Origin: Roseicyclus sp.
Lineage (GTDB): Bacteria; Pseudomonadota; Alphaproteobacteria; Rhodobacterales; Rhodobacteraceae
Direction: 5' to 3'
NCBI GenBank assembly: GCA_018401965.1
Contig: JAGYJU010000013.1
Location: forward strand, 88,490-152,489
DNA: 64,000 nt
Shown here: one piece after another, positions 28,171-37,200 of the stretch
Numbering within the stretch: the stretch's first letter is position 1
How the letters are laid out: each line of letters begins with the position of its first letter
Translations under genes and position numbers: made by a program
Notes under the pieces: generated by a model
Told to the model about the DNA's origin: nothing
What the model saw: the letters and a program-made list of their open reading frames with translations, nothing else
The model's database searches: none

Positions 28171-29121
28171 ATGGCCAAGGCCTTTGCCTCGCAAGGCGAC
28201 ATGGACGACAAGACGATCAGCTTTGTCGAAATCGGGCCGGGGCTTTATGCCTTTACCGCCGAAGGCGATCCCAATTCCGGTGTCATCATCGGCGATGACA
28301 GCGTCATGGTGATCGAGGCGCAGGCAACCCCGCGCCTGGCGCAAAAGGTGATCGACTGCATCCGCGGTGTCACCGACAAGCCGATCTCGCATCTGGTGCT
28401 GACCCATTACCACGCGGTGCGGGTTCTGGGTGCCTCGGCCTATGGCGCGGATCAGATCATCATGTCGGATGCCGCGCGCGCCATGGTCGTCGAACGCGGG
28501 CAGGAAGATTGGGACAGCGAATTCCAACGCTTTCCGCGCCTGTTCCAGGGCCATGACAGCATCCCCGGCCTGACCTGGCCCACCACCACCTTCCGCGGCA
28601 AGATGAGCGTGTTCCTGGGCAGCCGGCGGGTGGATATCCTGCAGCTTGGCCGCGCCCATACGGCGGGCGACGCGGTGATCCACGTCGCCGATGCGGGCGT
28701 CATGTTCACCGGCGATATCGTCGAGGCGCATTCGGCCTGCTATTGCGGCGACGGCCATTTCGCCGATTGGGGCAAGACGCTGGATGCGATCGGCCGCCAT
28801 GACCTCGATGCCATCGCGCCGGGACGCGGCGATGCGGTGATCGGGCGCGAGGCGGTGAACGGCGCGCTGGACCGGACGCGCGATTTCGTCGACAGCACCT
28901 ATCGCCCGGTGGCGCGTGTCGCCGCGCGCGGCGGCAGCCTGCGCGAGGCCTGGGAGGCATGCCGCGCCGCCTGCGACCCCAAGTTCAGCGATTACGCGAT
29001 TTACGAACATTGCCTGCCCTTCAACGTGGCCCGCGCCTATGACGAGGCACGCGGGCTTGACCACCCCCGCATCTGGACCGCTGCCCGCGATCTGGAGATG
29101 TGGGCCGCGTTGCAGGGCTGA
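28171..29121 (+). CDS. Metallo-beta-lactamase-fold protein with altered metal site
   Basis: 316 residues from ATG 28171, preceded by AGGAAAGGA. The MBL fold is clear: YAFTAEGDPNSGVIIGDDSVMVIEAQATP, then LVLTHYHAVRVLGA where HxHxDH is expected, GRAHTAGDAVIHVADAGVMFTGDIVEAH and a final domain. The canonical Asp and His of motif II are replaced (HYHAVR), so a two-metal site is doubtful, although other ligands (H in GRAHTAGD, D in TGDIVE) remain. It lies between fahA and the monooxygenase, so it may act on a ring-cleavage or lactone intermediate. The substrate is unknown. Confidence 0.75.
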   Translation: MAKAFASQGDMDDKTISFVEIGPGLYAFTAEGDPNSGVIIGDDSVMVIEAQATPRLAQKVIDCIRGVTDKPISHLVLTHYHAVRVLGASAYGADQIIMSDAARAMVVERGQEDWDSEFQRFPRLFQGHDSIPGLTWPTTTFRGKMSVFLGSRRVDILQLGRAHTAGDAVIHVADAGVMFTGDIVEAHSACYCGDGHFADWGKTLDAIGRHDLDAIAPGRGDAVIGREAVNGALDRTRDFVDSTYRPVARVAARGGSLREAWEACRAACDPKFSDYAIYEHCLPFNVARAYDEARGLDHPRIWTAARDLEMWAALQG

Positions 29122-29127
29122 CCGATC

Positions 29128-30762
29128 ATGGGCGCGCTTTCCCCTGCCGATGATCTCTTGCCGGGGCGCTACAGCGTCGCCCGCAGCCTGTACCCCTATG
29201 CCCGCAGTTCCGACCAGGATGCGCCGATCCCGGTGCGCCACCCGGTGGTGGTGGTGGGCGGCGGGCCGGTGGGCCTTGCGACCGCGCTGGACCTGGGGCG
29301 GCGCGGGGTGCCGGTGGTCTTGCTCGATGACCATGACGGGCCGGGCCAGGGCAGCAAGGCGATCTGTTTCGCCAAGCGGACGCTGGAAATCTGCGACCGG
29401 CTTGGCGCGGCCGCCCCGATGCTGGAACAGGGCGTGCAATGGAACCTGGGCAAGGTGTTTCACGATGACAGGTTGCTGTATGAATTCAACCTGTTGCCCG
29501 AAGATGGCCACGCCTTTCCAGCCTTCATCAACCTGCAACAGCCGATCTTTGAAACCTGTCTGCATGACGCGATCATCACCGCGCAAGCCGCTGGCGCACC
29601 GATCACCCTGCGGGGCAGGAACCGTGTCGATGCCATCACCCCGACGCAGGATTGCACCACGCTGGACGTGATGACCCCCGAGGGCCCCTACCGCATCGAG
29701 GCCGATTGGCTGATCGCCTGTGACGGCGCACGCTCGCCGCTGCGCGGCATGCTGGGGCTGAATTTCGAGGGCCGCGTGTTCGAGGATAATTTCCTCATCG
29801 CCGATGTGAAGATGAAGGCCGCCTTTCCGACCGAACGCTGGTTCTGGTTCGAGCCGCATTTCAAATCGGGCGCATCCGCGCTGTTGCACAAGCAACCGGG
29901 CGATATCTGGCGCATCGATTTCCAACTGGGCTGGAACATCGACAGGGCCAAGGAACTGGACCCGGCCCGCATCCGCGCCCGGGTCGATGCCATGCTGGGG
30001 CCGGATGTCGAGTATGATCTCGACTGGTGTTCGATCTACACCTTCCAGTGCCGCAGGATGGACAGGTTCCGCCATGGCCGGGTGATCTTTGCCGGCGACA
30101 GCGCCCACCAGGTCAGCCCCTTCGGCGCGCGCGGCGCGAATTCCGGCATGCAGGATGCCGACAACCTCGGCTGGAAACTGGCGATGGTGATCGGCGGGCA
30201 AGCCCCCGACACCCTGCTGGACAGCTATGATGCCGAACGCATCCAGGGCGCGGATGAAAACATCGCGAACTCGACCCGGGCGACCGATTTCATCACCCCG
30301 AAATCGCCGGTCTCGCGGCTGTTTCGCGATGCGGTCCTGTCGCTGGCCGAACATCTGCCCTTTGCCCGGACCCTGGTGAATTCGGGCCGCCTATCGCTGC
30401 CCTGTAGCTATGACGGATCACCGCTGAACGGCCCCGATCACGCCGCGATGCCCGCCCGATCAAGGCCCGGAAGCCCCTGCCCCGATGCCCCGGTGTCGGG
30501 TGGCTGGCTGCTGCGCCGATTGGGCGAGGGCTTTACCCTGATGACGATCGAGGCCGAGGCGCCCGACACCCTGACCGCCCATGGCTTGGCGGTGCCGCGC
30601 CTTGCGCTGACGGCCACGCCAGAGCTGCGGGCGCGCTACCTCGGGGATGCCACGGGCGCGGTCTACCTGATCCGCCCAGATCACCATGTCGCCGCCCGTT
30701 GGCCCGCCTATGAGGCCGACGCCGTGACGGCCGCGTTGGCACGCGCGCTTGGAAAGGACTGA
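29128..30762 (+). CDS. FAD-dependent aromatic monooxygenase
   Basis: 544 residues. The FAD ADP-binding motif GGGPVG is at 44-49 in VVVVGGGPVGLATALDLGRRG. The second motif (DG near VIACDGARSPLRGMLGL; here WLIACDGARS) and the third, GDSAHQVSPFGARGANSG, near residue 330, define the class A flavin hydroxylases such as 3-(3-hydroxyphenyl)propionate and 3-hydroxybenzoate hydroxylases. A thioredoxin-like C-terminal domain follows. In this operon it probably hydroxylates a phenolic acid to homogentisate or a similar dihydroxy product. Substrate is inferred from its neighbours. Confidence 0.82.
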   Translation: MGALSPADDLLPGRYSVARSLYPYARSSDQDAPIPVRHPVVVVGGGPVGLATALDLGRRGVPVVLLDDHDGPGQGSKAICFAKRTLEICDRLGAAAPMLEQGVQWNLGKVFHDDRLLYEFNLLPEDGHAFPAFINLQQPIFETCLHDAIITAQAAGAPITLRGRNRVDAITPTQDCTTLDVMTPEGPYRIEADWLIACDGARSPLRGMLGLNFEGRVFEDNFLIADVKMKAAFPTERWFWFEPHFKSGASALLHKQPGDIWRIDFQLGWNIDRAKELDPARIRARVDAMLGPDVEYDLDWCSIYTFQCRRMDRFRHGRVIFAGDSAHQVSPFGARGANSGMQDADNLGWKLAMVIGGQAPDTLLDSYDAERIQGADENIANSTRATDFITPKSPVSRLFRDAVLSLAEHLPFARTLVNSGRLSLPCSYDGSPLNGPDHAAMPARSRPGSPCPDAPVSGGWLLRRLGEGFTLMTIEAEAPDTLTAHGLAVPRLALTATPELRARYLGDATGAVYLIRPDHHVAARWPAYEADAVTAALARALGKD

Positions 30763-30766
30763 CTCG

Positions 30767-30967
30767 ATGCTGACCGTCACCCCGAACCTGACCCACCCCG
30801 ATGAAAGCTATGCCGCCTTGATCGCGGCCCATGACGGGCTGTCAGAGGCCGAAAGCCAGGCGATGAACGCGCGGCTGGTGCTGATCTTGATGAACCATGT
30901 GGGCTGTGCCGAAACGCTGGCCCAGGCGTTCCGGCTGGCGCGCGACCCGGGCGGGGCCGCAACCTGA
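30767..30967 (+). CDS. DUF2783 domain-containing small protein
   Basis: 66 residues from ATG 30767, with GGAAAGGA upstream, 4 bases after the monooxygenase stop. The protein is essentially one DUF2783 unit: HPDESYAALIAAHDGLSE, then NARLVLILMNHVG. It is acidic and helical, with no signal peptide. DUF2783 genes are often found directly downstream of flavin aromatic hydroxylases, so it may be a small accessory or stabilising subunit. No activity is known to me. It is the last gene of the homogentisate operon. Confidence 0.8.
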   Translation: MLTVTPNLTHPDESYAALIAAHDGLSEAESQAMNARLVLILMNHVGCAETLAQAFRLARDPGGAAT

Positions 30968-30970
30968 CGA

Positions 30971-31651
30971 TCAGCCGCCCGGCCGGGTGGCGATCCAGAT
31001 CGTGTGGCGCGGCCCCCGCCGGTTGTGCCCGGCGCGCACGCTATGGATGGCGACCTCGAACCCGCATTTGGCCAGGCGCTTGGAAAAGCCGTGATCGGGC
31101 GCGGCGGACCAGACGGCCAGAACACCGCCCGCCGTCAGGGCGCGGCGCGCCGCTTGCAGCCCTGCCATGCCGTAAAGCGTGTCATTCTCGGCCCGCGTCA
31201 CCCCGTCGGGGCCATTGTCGACATCCAGCAAGATCGCGTCATAGAGGCCGGTGGCCTCGCGGATCATCGCGCCCACATCGCCCAGCCGCAGCGTCACGCG
31301 CGGATCACCCAGGCAATCACCAAAGACCGGTGCCATCTGGTCGCGCGCCCAAAGCGCCAGCTCGGGCACGATTTCGGCCACGACCAGCCGCGCATCGGCG
31401 GGCACGACAGCCTGCGCCGCGCGCAAGGTGAACCCCATGCCCAAGCCTCCGATCAGCACCTGCGGGGCGGTGCGGTCACCCAGGCGCGCCAGCGCAAGCG
31501 TGGCCAACGCCTCTTCCGATCCGCCCAGGCGGCTGTTCATCAGCTCGTTGCCGCCGTCGAGCCGGATCGACAGTTCCGTGCCGCGCTGCAACAGCCGCAG
31601 CATGCCGCCCTCGGGCGCCCGTGCCGTCGCCAAAACCACCCATGGCTGCAT
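30971..31651 (-). CDS. Spermidine-synthase-like methyltransferase-fold protein
   Basis: 226 residues from ATG 31651. A Rossmann fold typical of polyamine aminopropyltransferases is visible: QVLIGGLGMGFTLRAAQAVVP (the GGG-type nucleotide loop), RLVVAEIVPELALWAR, VTLRLGDVGAMIRE and YDAILLDVDNGPDG, the last close to the spermidine-synthase gatekeeper Asp. The N-terminal strand domain (LLQRGTELSIRLDGGNELMNSR) matches that family. It is shorter than true SpeE, and no speD or speE partner is near, so activity is uncertain. It is convergent with the homogentisate operon, only 3 bases away. Confidence 0.7.
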   Translation of the reverse strand: MQPWVVLATARAPEGGMLRLLQRGTELSIRLDGGNELMNSRLGGSEEALATLALARLGDRTAPQVLIGGLGMGFTLRAAQAVVPADARLVVAEIVPELALWARDQMAPVFGDCLGDPRVTLRLGDVGAMIREATGLYDAILLDVDNGPDGVTRAENDTLYGMAGLQAARRALTAGGVLAVWSAAPDHGFSKRLAKCGFEVAIHSVRAGHNRRGPRHTIWIATRPGG

Positions 31652-31898
31652 GTCGAAACCCCGCTTTGCCGCTGACCGACCGCCTAGCCGATCCCCGCGC
31701 CAAGGTGAAGCGCCAGCCCCTCTTTTGCCGCGCGGCAGCGCAAAGGCCAAGCCGCCCCCCGAAAGGGCCAAGGCCCGCCCGGTATCGCCAGCCCGGCGCA
31801 AAACGCATCGATGCCGATGCCAGATAGCGCGTGACAGACATCGCCGGACAGGGCAGTGCCAAGTACAGGCACAATTTCACGCGGAACGGACCCAAGAC

Positions 31899-32354
31899 AT
31901 GACCCAACAACGACTGACAGGCGCCCGTCGCCTTTTGGCCGGCCTCGCCCTTGGCGCGGTCATGGCCACCGGCCCGGCCCTGGCCCAGGCGCAAGCGCAG
32001 GCACAAGACGGCTATCCCCCCCTGGATGTCTTGCTGCAGTCAGGCACCACGATCATCGGGCAGCCCTTTGCCTATCCCGAGGGCACGGCGCAGGTGACCG
32101 TGGCGATCGTGACGATGCAACCCGGCGAACGCACGGCGTGGCATATCCACGATGCGCCGTTGATCGCGCATATCCTGCAAGGGGAACTCACGCTGGATTA
32201 CGGTCCCGACGGCACGCGCGTCGTGAGCACTGGCGACACCTTCGTCGAAGCCTTCCAGTCGCGCCACCAGGGCGTCAACAGCGGCACCGAGATCGTGCGC
32301 ATCCTAGCCGTCTTCGCAGGGGCAGAAGGCACCGCCAACACCATCCTGGAATAG
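31899..32354 (+). CDS. Exported cupin-domain protein
   Basis: 151 residues with a signal peptide (ARRLLAGLALGAVMATG, cleaved near ALAQAQA). The mature part is a single small cupin: PGERTAWHIHDAPLIAHILQGELTLDYGPDG, then GDTFVEAFQSRHQGVNSG. This gives the His residues and Glu of a mononuclear metal site (WHIHDA, E in GELTL, final H). Such periplasmic cupins are generally of unknown substrate. It stands alone, with a bidirectional terminator just downstream. Confidence 0.75.
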   Translation: MTQQRLTGARRLLAGLALGAVMATGPALAQAQAQAQDGYPPLDVLLQSGTTIIGQPFAYPEGTAQVTVAIVTMQPGERTAWHIHDAPLIAHILQGELTLDYGPDGTRVVSTGDTFVEAFQSRHQGVNSGTEIVRILAVFAGAEGTANTILE

Positions 32355-32364
32355 GCCCGCAGCC

Positions 32365-32399
32365 CCCCGGCCCCACCGAGACGATCGGCGGGGCCGGGG
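32365..32399. terminator. Bidirectional terminator-like hairpin
   Basis: A perfect 10-bp stem CCCCGGCCCC/GGGGCCGGGG, extended inside by CCG/CGG, lies between two convergent genes (stops at 32354 and 32406). No T run is needed for Rho-assisted function in GC-rich genomes. Confidence 0.65.
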
Positions 32400-32405
32400 T
32401 GCCGG

Positions 32406-32885
32406 TCAATCGAGCAGCGTGAAGCTGTGCTCGTAATGCCCCGCGTCACGGCGGGTGGTCGCAACCTGGCCACGCGCACCGATGAAACGGCCCGTGCCAC
32501 CGATCACCGCCCGCAACTGGGGCGCATCCGGCGCCATGATCACCTCACCCGTGGGATAAGAGGCAATGCCACCGATCACCAGGGTGTCGGACCCGCCGAA
32601 ATCCACCACGATCTGGGCGATCCGGTCGAGAAAATGGCCCCCCTCGCCCACGGCGATATCCACCGTGATCACCATGCCGCTCATGGTGCCGGTGGTTCCG
32701 TCCTCGGTGGTAAACGGCGCCTCGAAGGCCATGATGTCGCCGTGCGACGACCCGTCGAGGCCGACATCCACATGGGTGAGGGCGGGAAGATCCTGGAGGA
32801 TCGTAAAGGTCTGATCCGCCGCCGCCGTTCCGGCAAAAGCAAGGCTGGCCAGCGCAAGCGCAGTTGCAAAGGTATGGTGCTTCAT
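32406..32885 (-). CDS. Exported allene-oxide-cyclase-like barrel protein
   Basis: 159 residues from ATG 32885, with a signal peptide ending at GTAAADQ. The rest resembles the dirigent/allene-oxide-cyclase barrel: HGDIMAFEAPFTTEDGTTGTMSGMVITVDI, VIGGIASYPTGEVIM, and AVIGGTGRFIGARGQVATTRRDAGHYEHSFTLLD. The closing GGTGRFIGARGQV strand followed by YEHSFTL is very typical. The bacterial members have no proven reaction. A secreted binding role is possible. Confidence 0.75.
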   Translation of the reverse strand: MKHHTFATALALASLAFAGTAAADQTFTILQDLPALTHVDVGLDGSSHGDIMAFEAPFTTEDGTTGTMSGMVITVDIAVGEGGHFLDRIAQIVVDFGGSDTLVIGGIASYPTGEVIMAPDAPQLRAVIGGTGRFIGARGQVATTRRDAGHYEHSFTLLD

Positions 32886-33055
32886 CTGTGTCTGGTCCCG
32901 ACTGGCGGCATCGGTCTTGCCCGAATGCCGCGGGGCCATCGCAGAGGCGCGGCGACCCTTCTGCCCGCAACAGGCACACGGGCGCGCCCGGCACGCAACC
33001 GCGCCAAAGCCCGGATCGGGCGGTTTTATCTTAGCTCGACTTTGTACATTTTTGG

Positions 33056-33340
33056 TCAAGTCCAGGTCCAAAAGACGCCATCATTTGCGATGAATTCGAG
33101 GGCTTTGTCGAGCGGGAGGACGACGCCGCCCATATCGCCTATGTCTTCCCACCTGCGTCGGTGTGACCAATAGCCGAGCCTGACCTCGTCACCTGTTCCG
33201 ACAGGTTTCAGCCGGGCGATTGGGGCCTCGGTGTCGAGGAGATAGAGGTGGAACGCCCCTTTGTCCGTGTAATAGCCTACGCCGCCGCCATTGGCGGCAT
33301 CAAAGGCTTCGATACGCTGCGCGATTTCTGTTTCGTTCAT
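33056..33340 (-). CDS. Small hypothetical protein
   Basis: 94 residues with no signal peptide. It has a Trp/Tyr-rich composition (YYTDKGAFHLYLLDTEAP, RLGYWSHRRRWEDIG, FIANDGVFWTWT) and resembles short cytoplasmic proteins annotated only as hypothetical in Rhodobacterales. The ATG is at 33340. It lies at the border between normal chromosome and the insertion-sequence cluster that starts about 100 bases further on. Confidence 0.5.
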   Translation of the reverse strand: MNETEIAQRIEAFDAANGGGVGYYTDKGAFHLYLLDTEAPIARLKPVGTGDEVRLGYWSHRRRWEDIGDMGGVVLPLDKALEFIANDGVFWTWT

Positions 33341-33438
33341 GACAAGAGGCTATCAAACTTCTCTCACAAGGTCAGGCGATTCACTTTGCCGCAGACGACC
33401 ATCTTGCATCATCCGGGTCGACGGATTCGAAACATTGG

Positions 33439-34005
33439 ATGACACATCATCCTGTTGACCCGCCTCAAGCGGGGGACGCGGTCCCCCAGATGCTGCATGT
33501 TTGGATGGGTGCGTTCCGCTCCCAGTTTACCGCCCCAAGCTGGCAACATATGCTCGTGCTGATCCTGGGCTGCATCCTTGCGCCGGGCAAGCGCACCGTG
33601 ACTGCCTGCTTGCGTATGACAGGACGCACGAGCGACCCCGGCTTTGCGAGGTATCATCATATCCTGAACCGCGCCCGATGGAGCCCACGCGCTCTTGCCC
33701 GTATCTTGCTGACACTGATTGTTGCGCACCTTGTGCCGGAGGGCCCCATTGTCATCGGCCTTGACGATACAATTGAGCGCCGCTGGGGACCCAAGATTGC
33801 AGCACGTGGCATCTACCGAGATCCTGTCCGCTCCAGTCATGGCCATTTCGTCAAAGCCAGCGGCTTGCGATGGCTCAGCTTTATGGTCTTGGCGCCTGTG
33901 CCTTGGGCAGGCGTCGTGAAAGCCTTGCCTGTGTTGACACTGCTTGCGCCTTCGGAGCGCGCAAATACCAAGCGGAACGTGTCAACGACTTTGAGACAGT
34001 GGCTT
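33439..34005 (+). pseudogene. DDE transposase N-terminal fragment, truncated by an IS3-type element
   Basis: The reading starts at ATG 33439 and gives the first roughly 190 residues of a DDE transposase: MLVLILGCILAPGKRTVTA, GLDDTIERRWGPKIAARG, IYRDPVRSSHGHFVKASGL and WAGVVKALPVLTLLAPSER. The first catalytic Asp is in IVIGLDDT. The remaining catalytic Asp and Glu are missing because the next element begins at about 34000, after which the reading is foreign ([13 protein letters not shown]). The family is near IS701/IS4-like elements. It is certainly inactive. Confidence 0.7.
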
Positions 34006-34012
34006 TTGGACT

Positions 34013-35026
34013 TTAGGCTTGTGTTTCTTCCGTTTGCTTTGGTGGGTTGATCCAGACGGCGGTCGGGATTTTGGGCGGCTTTGGTGGCTTGTGGACGAAG
34101 CGTTCCGGCGTATTGAGGAACGCGGCATCCAGCGTGGCTTGTCTCGCATTATAGACCGTTTCTGCCTGTCCAAAGTGGATCTGGTCAGGCGTCATCAAAC
34201 CTATGCCAGCGTGATGATGATCCTGATTGTACCATGCAAAGAACCGACGGCAAAACGCGCGGGCCTGTTCTATGGTTGCAAAGTTTTTGGGGAACTCGGG
34301 CTGATATTTCAGGGTCTTGAAGTGGGCTTCCGAGAACGGGTTGTCGTTTGATGTATGTGGTCGGCTGTGGGATTTGAGCACACCCAGATCGACCAGCATG
34401 AGCGCTGTTGTTTTGGCCTTCATCGGTCCACCTCGATCAGCATGCAGCGTTAATTGATCCCGTGGGACAGCATGTTTCTCCATTGCGTCGATGAACAGTT
34501 CCTTGAACTGAGCGGCGCTTTCGGCGTGCTCGACACGCCAGCCGACCACGCGGCGGCTGAAGATGTCCAGGATGACATAGAGATAGAAGTAAGACCACTT
34601 CACCGGACCCATCAGCTTGGTAATGTCCCACGACCAGACTTCATTGGGCCCAATCGCCAGCAATTCCGGCTTTACATAGACGGGATGCGTGCGTTGTCGG
34701 CGGCGCTCGGCAACTTCGCCCTGAGCCGCCAATATTCTGTACATCGTGCGGATTGAACACAGGTACGTCCCTTCATCCAGCAAAGTGGCAAAGACTTCGG
34801 TGGGTGTCTGATCGGCAAAACGGGGTGCGCGCAGATGCTGCAGAACCTGATCCCGTTCACTTTCCGGCAAGGCCCGCGAAGAGGGGGAGCGCGGTTTGCA
34901 CGCAGATGGGGGTGCTGTGAGCGCCTTGCGGTGGCGCAAAACACTCGCGCGGGACAAAGACAGCGCGGAGCAAACAGCCGAGGTCAAACCGCTGCCAGCA
35001 GGCAAAGCGATGGCGGCGGCCATCAT
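34013..35026 (-). CDS. IS3-family transposase OrfB
   Basis: 337 residues. It has the HTH_21-like N-terminal part ([40 protein letters not shown]) and the rve integrase core. The catalytic triad is Asp in WSWDITKL, Asp in LHADRGG and Glu in [16 protein letters not shown]. The ATG overlaps the orfA stop by 4 bases. The triad is intact, so the element could be active. The sequence ends at about 34013, close to the proposed end of the element. Confidence 0.9.
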   Translation of the reverse strand: MMAAAIALPAGSGLTSAVCSALSLSRASVLRHRKALTAPPSACKPRSPSSRALPESERDQVLQHLRAPRFADQTPTEVFATLLDEGTYLCSIRTMYRILAAQGEVAERRRQRTHPVYVKPELLAIGPNEVWSWDITKLMGPVKWSYFYLYVILDIFSRRVVGWRVEHAESAAQFKELFIDAMEKHAVPRDQLTLHADRGGPMKAKTTALMLVDLGVLKSHSRPHTSNDNPFSEAHFKTLKYQPEFPKNFATIEQARAFCRRFFAWYNQDHHHAGIGLMTPDQIHFGQAETVYNARQATLDAAFLNTPERFVHKPPKPPKIPTAVWINPPKQTEETQA

Positions 35027-35505
35027 GATTTGTCGCTGCTGTCCTGCGTCTGCTCCATCTCGTCCAACAGCATCGCCACTTTTTTTTGGATGGCGATGAT
35101 GGCTTCCGCCTGATCCAGGCGACGCCGCAATGCAGCGACCTCACGGTTGGCCTTGGCCAGCTCGGCTTGCAACGGATTGGCCGGCGCCTTTTGCGGACCG
35201 CGATGGCGCGGCTGCAAGGCGCCCAATGTGCCCGCCGCACGCGCCCGGCGCCAATCTGTCAGGGCTGAGGAATAAAGCCCCTCCCGGCGCAGAATGCTCG
35301 TGATCATACCCGTATCTGCAGCACGGTCTGTCTCATCCAGAATGCGCAACTTGTATTTGGCGCTGAAGCTGCGCCGTTTCGGCGTACTCGTCAGTTCGGC
35401 TGTAGAGACCGTCGGGGCTGCAACGACGCGGCTGGGCGCTGTCTGGGGCAAAATCTTCTCAGATCCGAGATCCGGCAAAGTGGGTGTCTGTGAAGGCATA
35501 ACCAT
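35023..35505 (-). CDS. IS3-family transposase OrfA
   Basis: 160 residues. A helix-turn-helix ([37 protein letters not shown]) is followed by a leucine-zipper-like coiled coil ([35 protein letters not shown]). It binds the element ends and pairs with OrfB. A run of eight A on the coding strand (35080-35087 on the plus strand are T) lies about 20 codons before its end and could allow slippage, but OrfB has its own start overlapping this stop. Confidence 0.88.
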   Translation of the reverse strand: MVMPSQTPTLPDLGSEKILPQTAPSRVVAAPTVSTAELTSTPKRRSFSAKYKLRILDETDRAADTGMITSILRREGLYSSALTDWRRARAAGTLGALQPRHRGPQKAPANPLQAELAKANREVAALRRRLDQAEAIIAIQKKVAMLLDEMEQTQDSSDKS

Positions 35506-35774
35506 GTGTTCGTTCTCCTACGCCCTCAAGTGTAAACTTTAGCCACCCGAATGTCTCACGCTTATTGGCACGGAGGGAAGCAGGGTCGACGAGGAAAGGG
35601 CTCATCACTCCTCTAGTCTCAAGCGAAAGGTCGCAGCCCGCGATGACGACCACCTCGCGAGCCTCTTCGCAGAATAATCCTTCGCCCAATGCCCCCAGGG
35701 CTATTCACTGTAGGGCGGAAAGTTATTGAAAGTTAGCTTGTTGTCTGAATCTCTGTTGTCGACGGCTTTGGAGG

Positions 35775-36921
35775 ATGGCAACGATGATCTCATTACGTTC
35801 AGTTTTGCGGGAAATTCCGGACACGCGAGGAAAGAAAGGGCGTCTACATAGGCTCGAAGCGATCCTTGGGCTGATCCTTCTTTCGATGTTGACGGGCCGT
35901 ACGGGGATGATGGCGGCCTACCGGCTTGGGCGCACCTTGTCCCGTTCACAACTCAACCGACTTGGGTTCCGACGTGACCGCCAGTCCCCCTGCCACGCGA
36001 CGTTGACGGAGACTTTGCGAGGGATTGATCCGGACGCAATGGCTCGCGCCTTCAGCCGTCTCACGGTCGAAGGACGGACTGAAGACGCAGATACGAAGGT
36101 CCAGCGTCATATCGCGTTAGACGGCAAGACACTGCGAGCCAGCAAGGACGGGGAAGCGCGCGCTGAACATGTCTTATCGGCGTTTTGCGCAGCGCTCGAA
36201 CAATCTGCCGGCCATACCTCCTCCCGAGGTAAAGGCCGGGAGATCCCAGATGCGTTGCGGCTGATCGAGACCATTGATCTTGAGGGATTGGTTGTCACGG
36301 GAGACGCAATTTTCTGCCAAAAACAATCGCTTCTCGGATTGTGGAGAAGGGTGGTGATTTCTTGCTCCCAGTGAAGCGGAACCAGAAAGACCTTTGCGAA
36401 GAAATCGAAACGGCCTTTCAGGAGCCGGTTTTCCCCTCGCGGTTTGGCAGGAAACACCGAGCGTGGGACATGGTCGGATTGAAGCCCGTGACGTGGCTGT
36501 CCTACCCGCTGATGCACTCTCAGATCACATGCGCGCCCACTGGCCAACCGTCTCCTCCATCGTCCGCATCAGCCGGTACCGAGAGCACGTTCGCCAAGGG
36601 CAAACCGTCAAAACGGAAACAGAAACCATCTACCTGATCTCCAGTCTGAACTCCCCTGACCCCAAGTACGTGCTGCAGCTCAATCGGGACCACTGGAAAA
36701 TCGAGATCATGCACCGAGACAAAGACGTCCTCCTCGGCGAGGACCGCTACACCAACAGATCAGGGCATGCGCCCCGCAACATCTTCACTTTGACCAGCGC
36801 TGCCAGAACTCTCCTCAAGCGCATCGCAAAGTCGCCCACCAGGGCAATCGAAATCGTCCAAGACAACCGAGAAAAGGCCGTCCGTCTCATCTCAGATCAA
36901 GCCGCAACTACCTTTCTCTGA
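35775..36921 (+). pseudogene. ISAs1-family transposase, two frameshifts
   Basis: Three consecutive readings together make one ISAs1 transposase. ISLRSVLREIPDTRGKKGRLHRLEA to DAIFCQK is in frame 3. IVEKGGDFLLPVKRNQKDLCEEIETAFQEP is in frame 2. HGRIEARDVAVLPAD to the end (EIMHRDKDVLLGEDRYTNRSGHAPRN, then NIFTLTSAARTLL) is in frame 1. The shifts sit at AAAAA (36319-36323) and CCCC (36433-36436), each fitting one lost base. The flanks at about 35696 (CAGGGC) and 36941 (GCCCCT) look like the element ends. Either a decayed copy or base-calling errors. Confidence 0.8.
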
Positions 36922-36986
36922 ATCGCCCTGCAATGCCCCTAGTGTGGTTGTTTTATGCTTTGCATTCCGGCATCATAAAGGCGTGT

Positions 36987-37062
36987 GGGCCTGTAGCTCA
37001 GCGGTAAGAGCAGGGCGCTCATAACGCCTTGGTCGCAGGTTCGAATCCTGCCGGGCCTACCA
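36987..37062 (+). tRNA. tRNA with CAU anticodon, probably tRNA-Ile2 (lysidine)
   Basis: 76 bases with encoded CCA. Stems: acceptor GGGCCTG/CGGGCCT, anticodon stem GGGCG/CGCCT around loop CTCATAA (anticodon CAT), and T-arm GCAGG-TTCGAAT-CCTGC. C4-G69 and C5-G68 are present, the pairs that TilS uses to select tRNA-Ile2, so Ile2 is favoured over elongator Met. It is the first of three clustered tRNA genes. Confidence 0.8.
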
Positions 37063-37064
37063 CT

Positions 37065-37149
37065 GCCCCCTTGGCGGAATTGGTAGACGCCAGGGACTTA
37101 AAATCCCTTGCCTTCGGGCGTGCCGGTTCGAGCCCGGCAGGGGGCACCA
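37065..37149 (+). tRNA. tRNA-Leu(UAA)
   Basis: 85 bases with CCA. Acceptor GCCCCCT/AGGGGGC, anticodon loop CTTAAAA (anticodon TAA), a long variable arm (TGCCTTCGGGCG) and T-arm GCCGG-TTCGAGC-CCGGC. It starts 2 bases after the previous tRNA. Confidence 0.93.
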
Positions 37150-37151
37150 AA

Positions 37152-37200
37152 GGAAGTGTGGCCGAGTGGTTTAAGGCTCTGGTCTTGAAAACCAGCGTAG
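37152..37200 (+). tRNA. tRNA-Ser(UGA), 5' half, interrupted by an insertion sequence
   Basis: Bases 1-49 of a tRNA-Ser: acceptor strand GGAAGTG, D-arm, and anticodon stem CTGGT/ACCAG around CTTGAAA (anticodon TGA). The sequence stops at GTAG, the start of the variable arm. It resumes 1433 bases later at 38634. Joined at the duplicated GTAG, the two halves make a perfect 90-base tRNA. Confidence 0.92.

Larger units (their letters stand above)
34000..35545 (-). mobile_element. IS3-family insertion sequence (complete two-ORF element)
   Basis: The element carries orfA and orfB in the leftward direction. The ends are tentative: TGGCT at 34000 and its complement AGCCA at 35541-35545 flank the two genes at plausible distances. 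It interrupts the transposase at 33439. A partial relic of the same element lies at 43146-43493. Confidence 0.6.

Noticed and set aside
28087..30354. A 755-codon minus-strand frame opposite the MBL and monooxygenase genes
   Set aside because: It is the mirror of two well-recognised enzymes. It shows no family motifs and no ribosome site.
35459..35689. A 76-codon minus-strand reading (GLFCEEAREVVVIAGCDLS) beside the IS3 element
   Set aside because: It could be the start of a gene cut by the element, but half of it runs into the IS sequence and I recognise no family, so it is not listed.
36987..37062. Calling the CAU tRNA an initiator tRNA-fMet
   Set aside because: It has a paired first acceptor position (G-U) and lacks the three G-C pairs next to the anticodon loop in the initiator arrangement; Ile2 features fit better.
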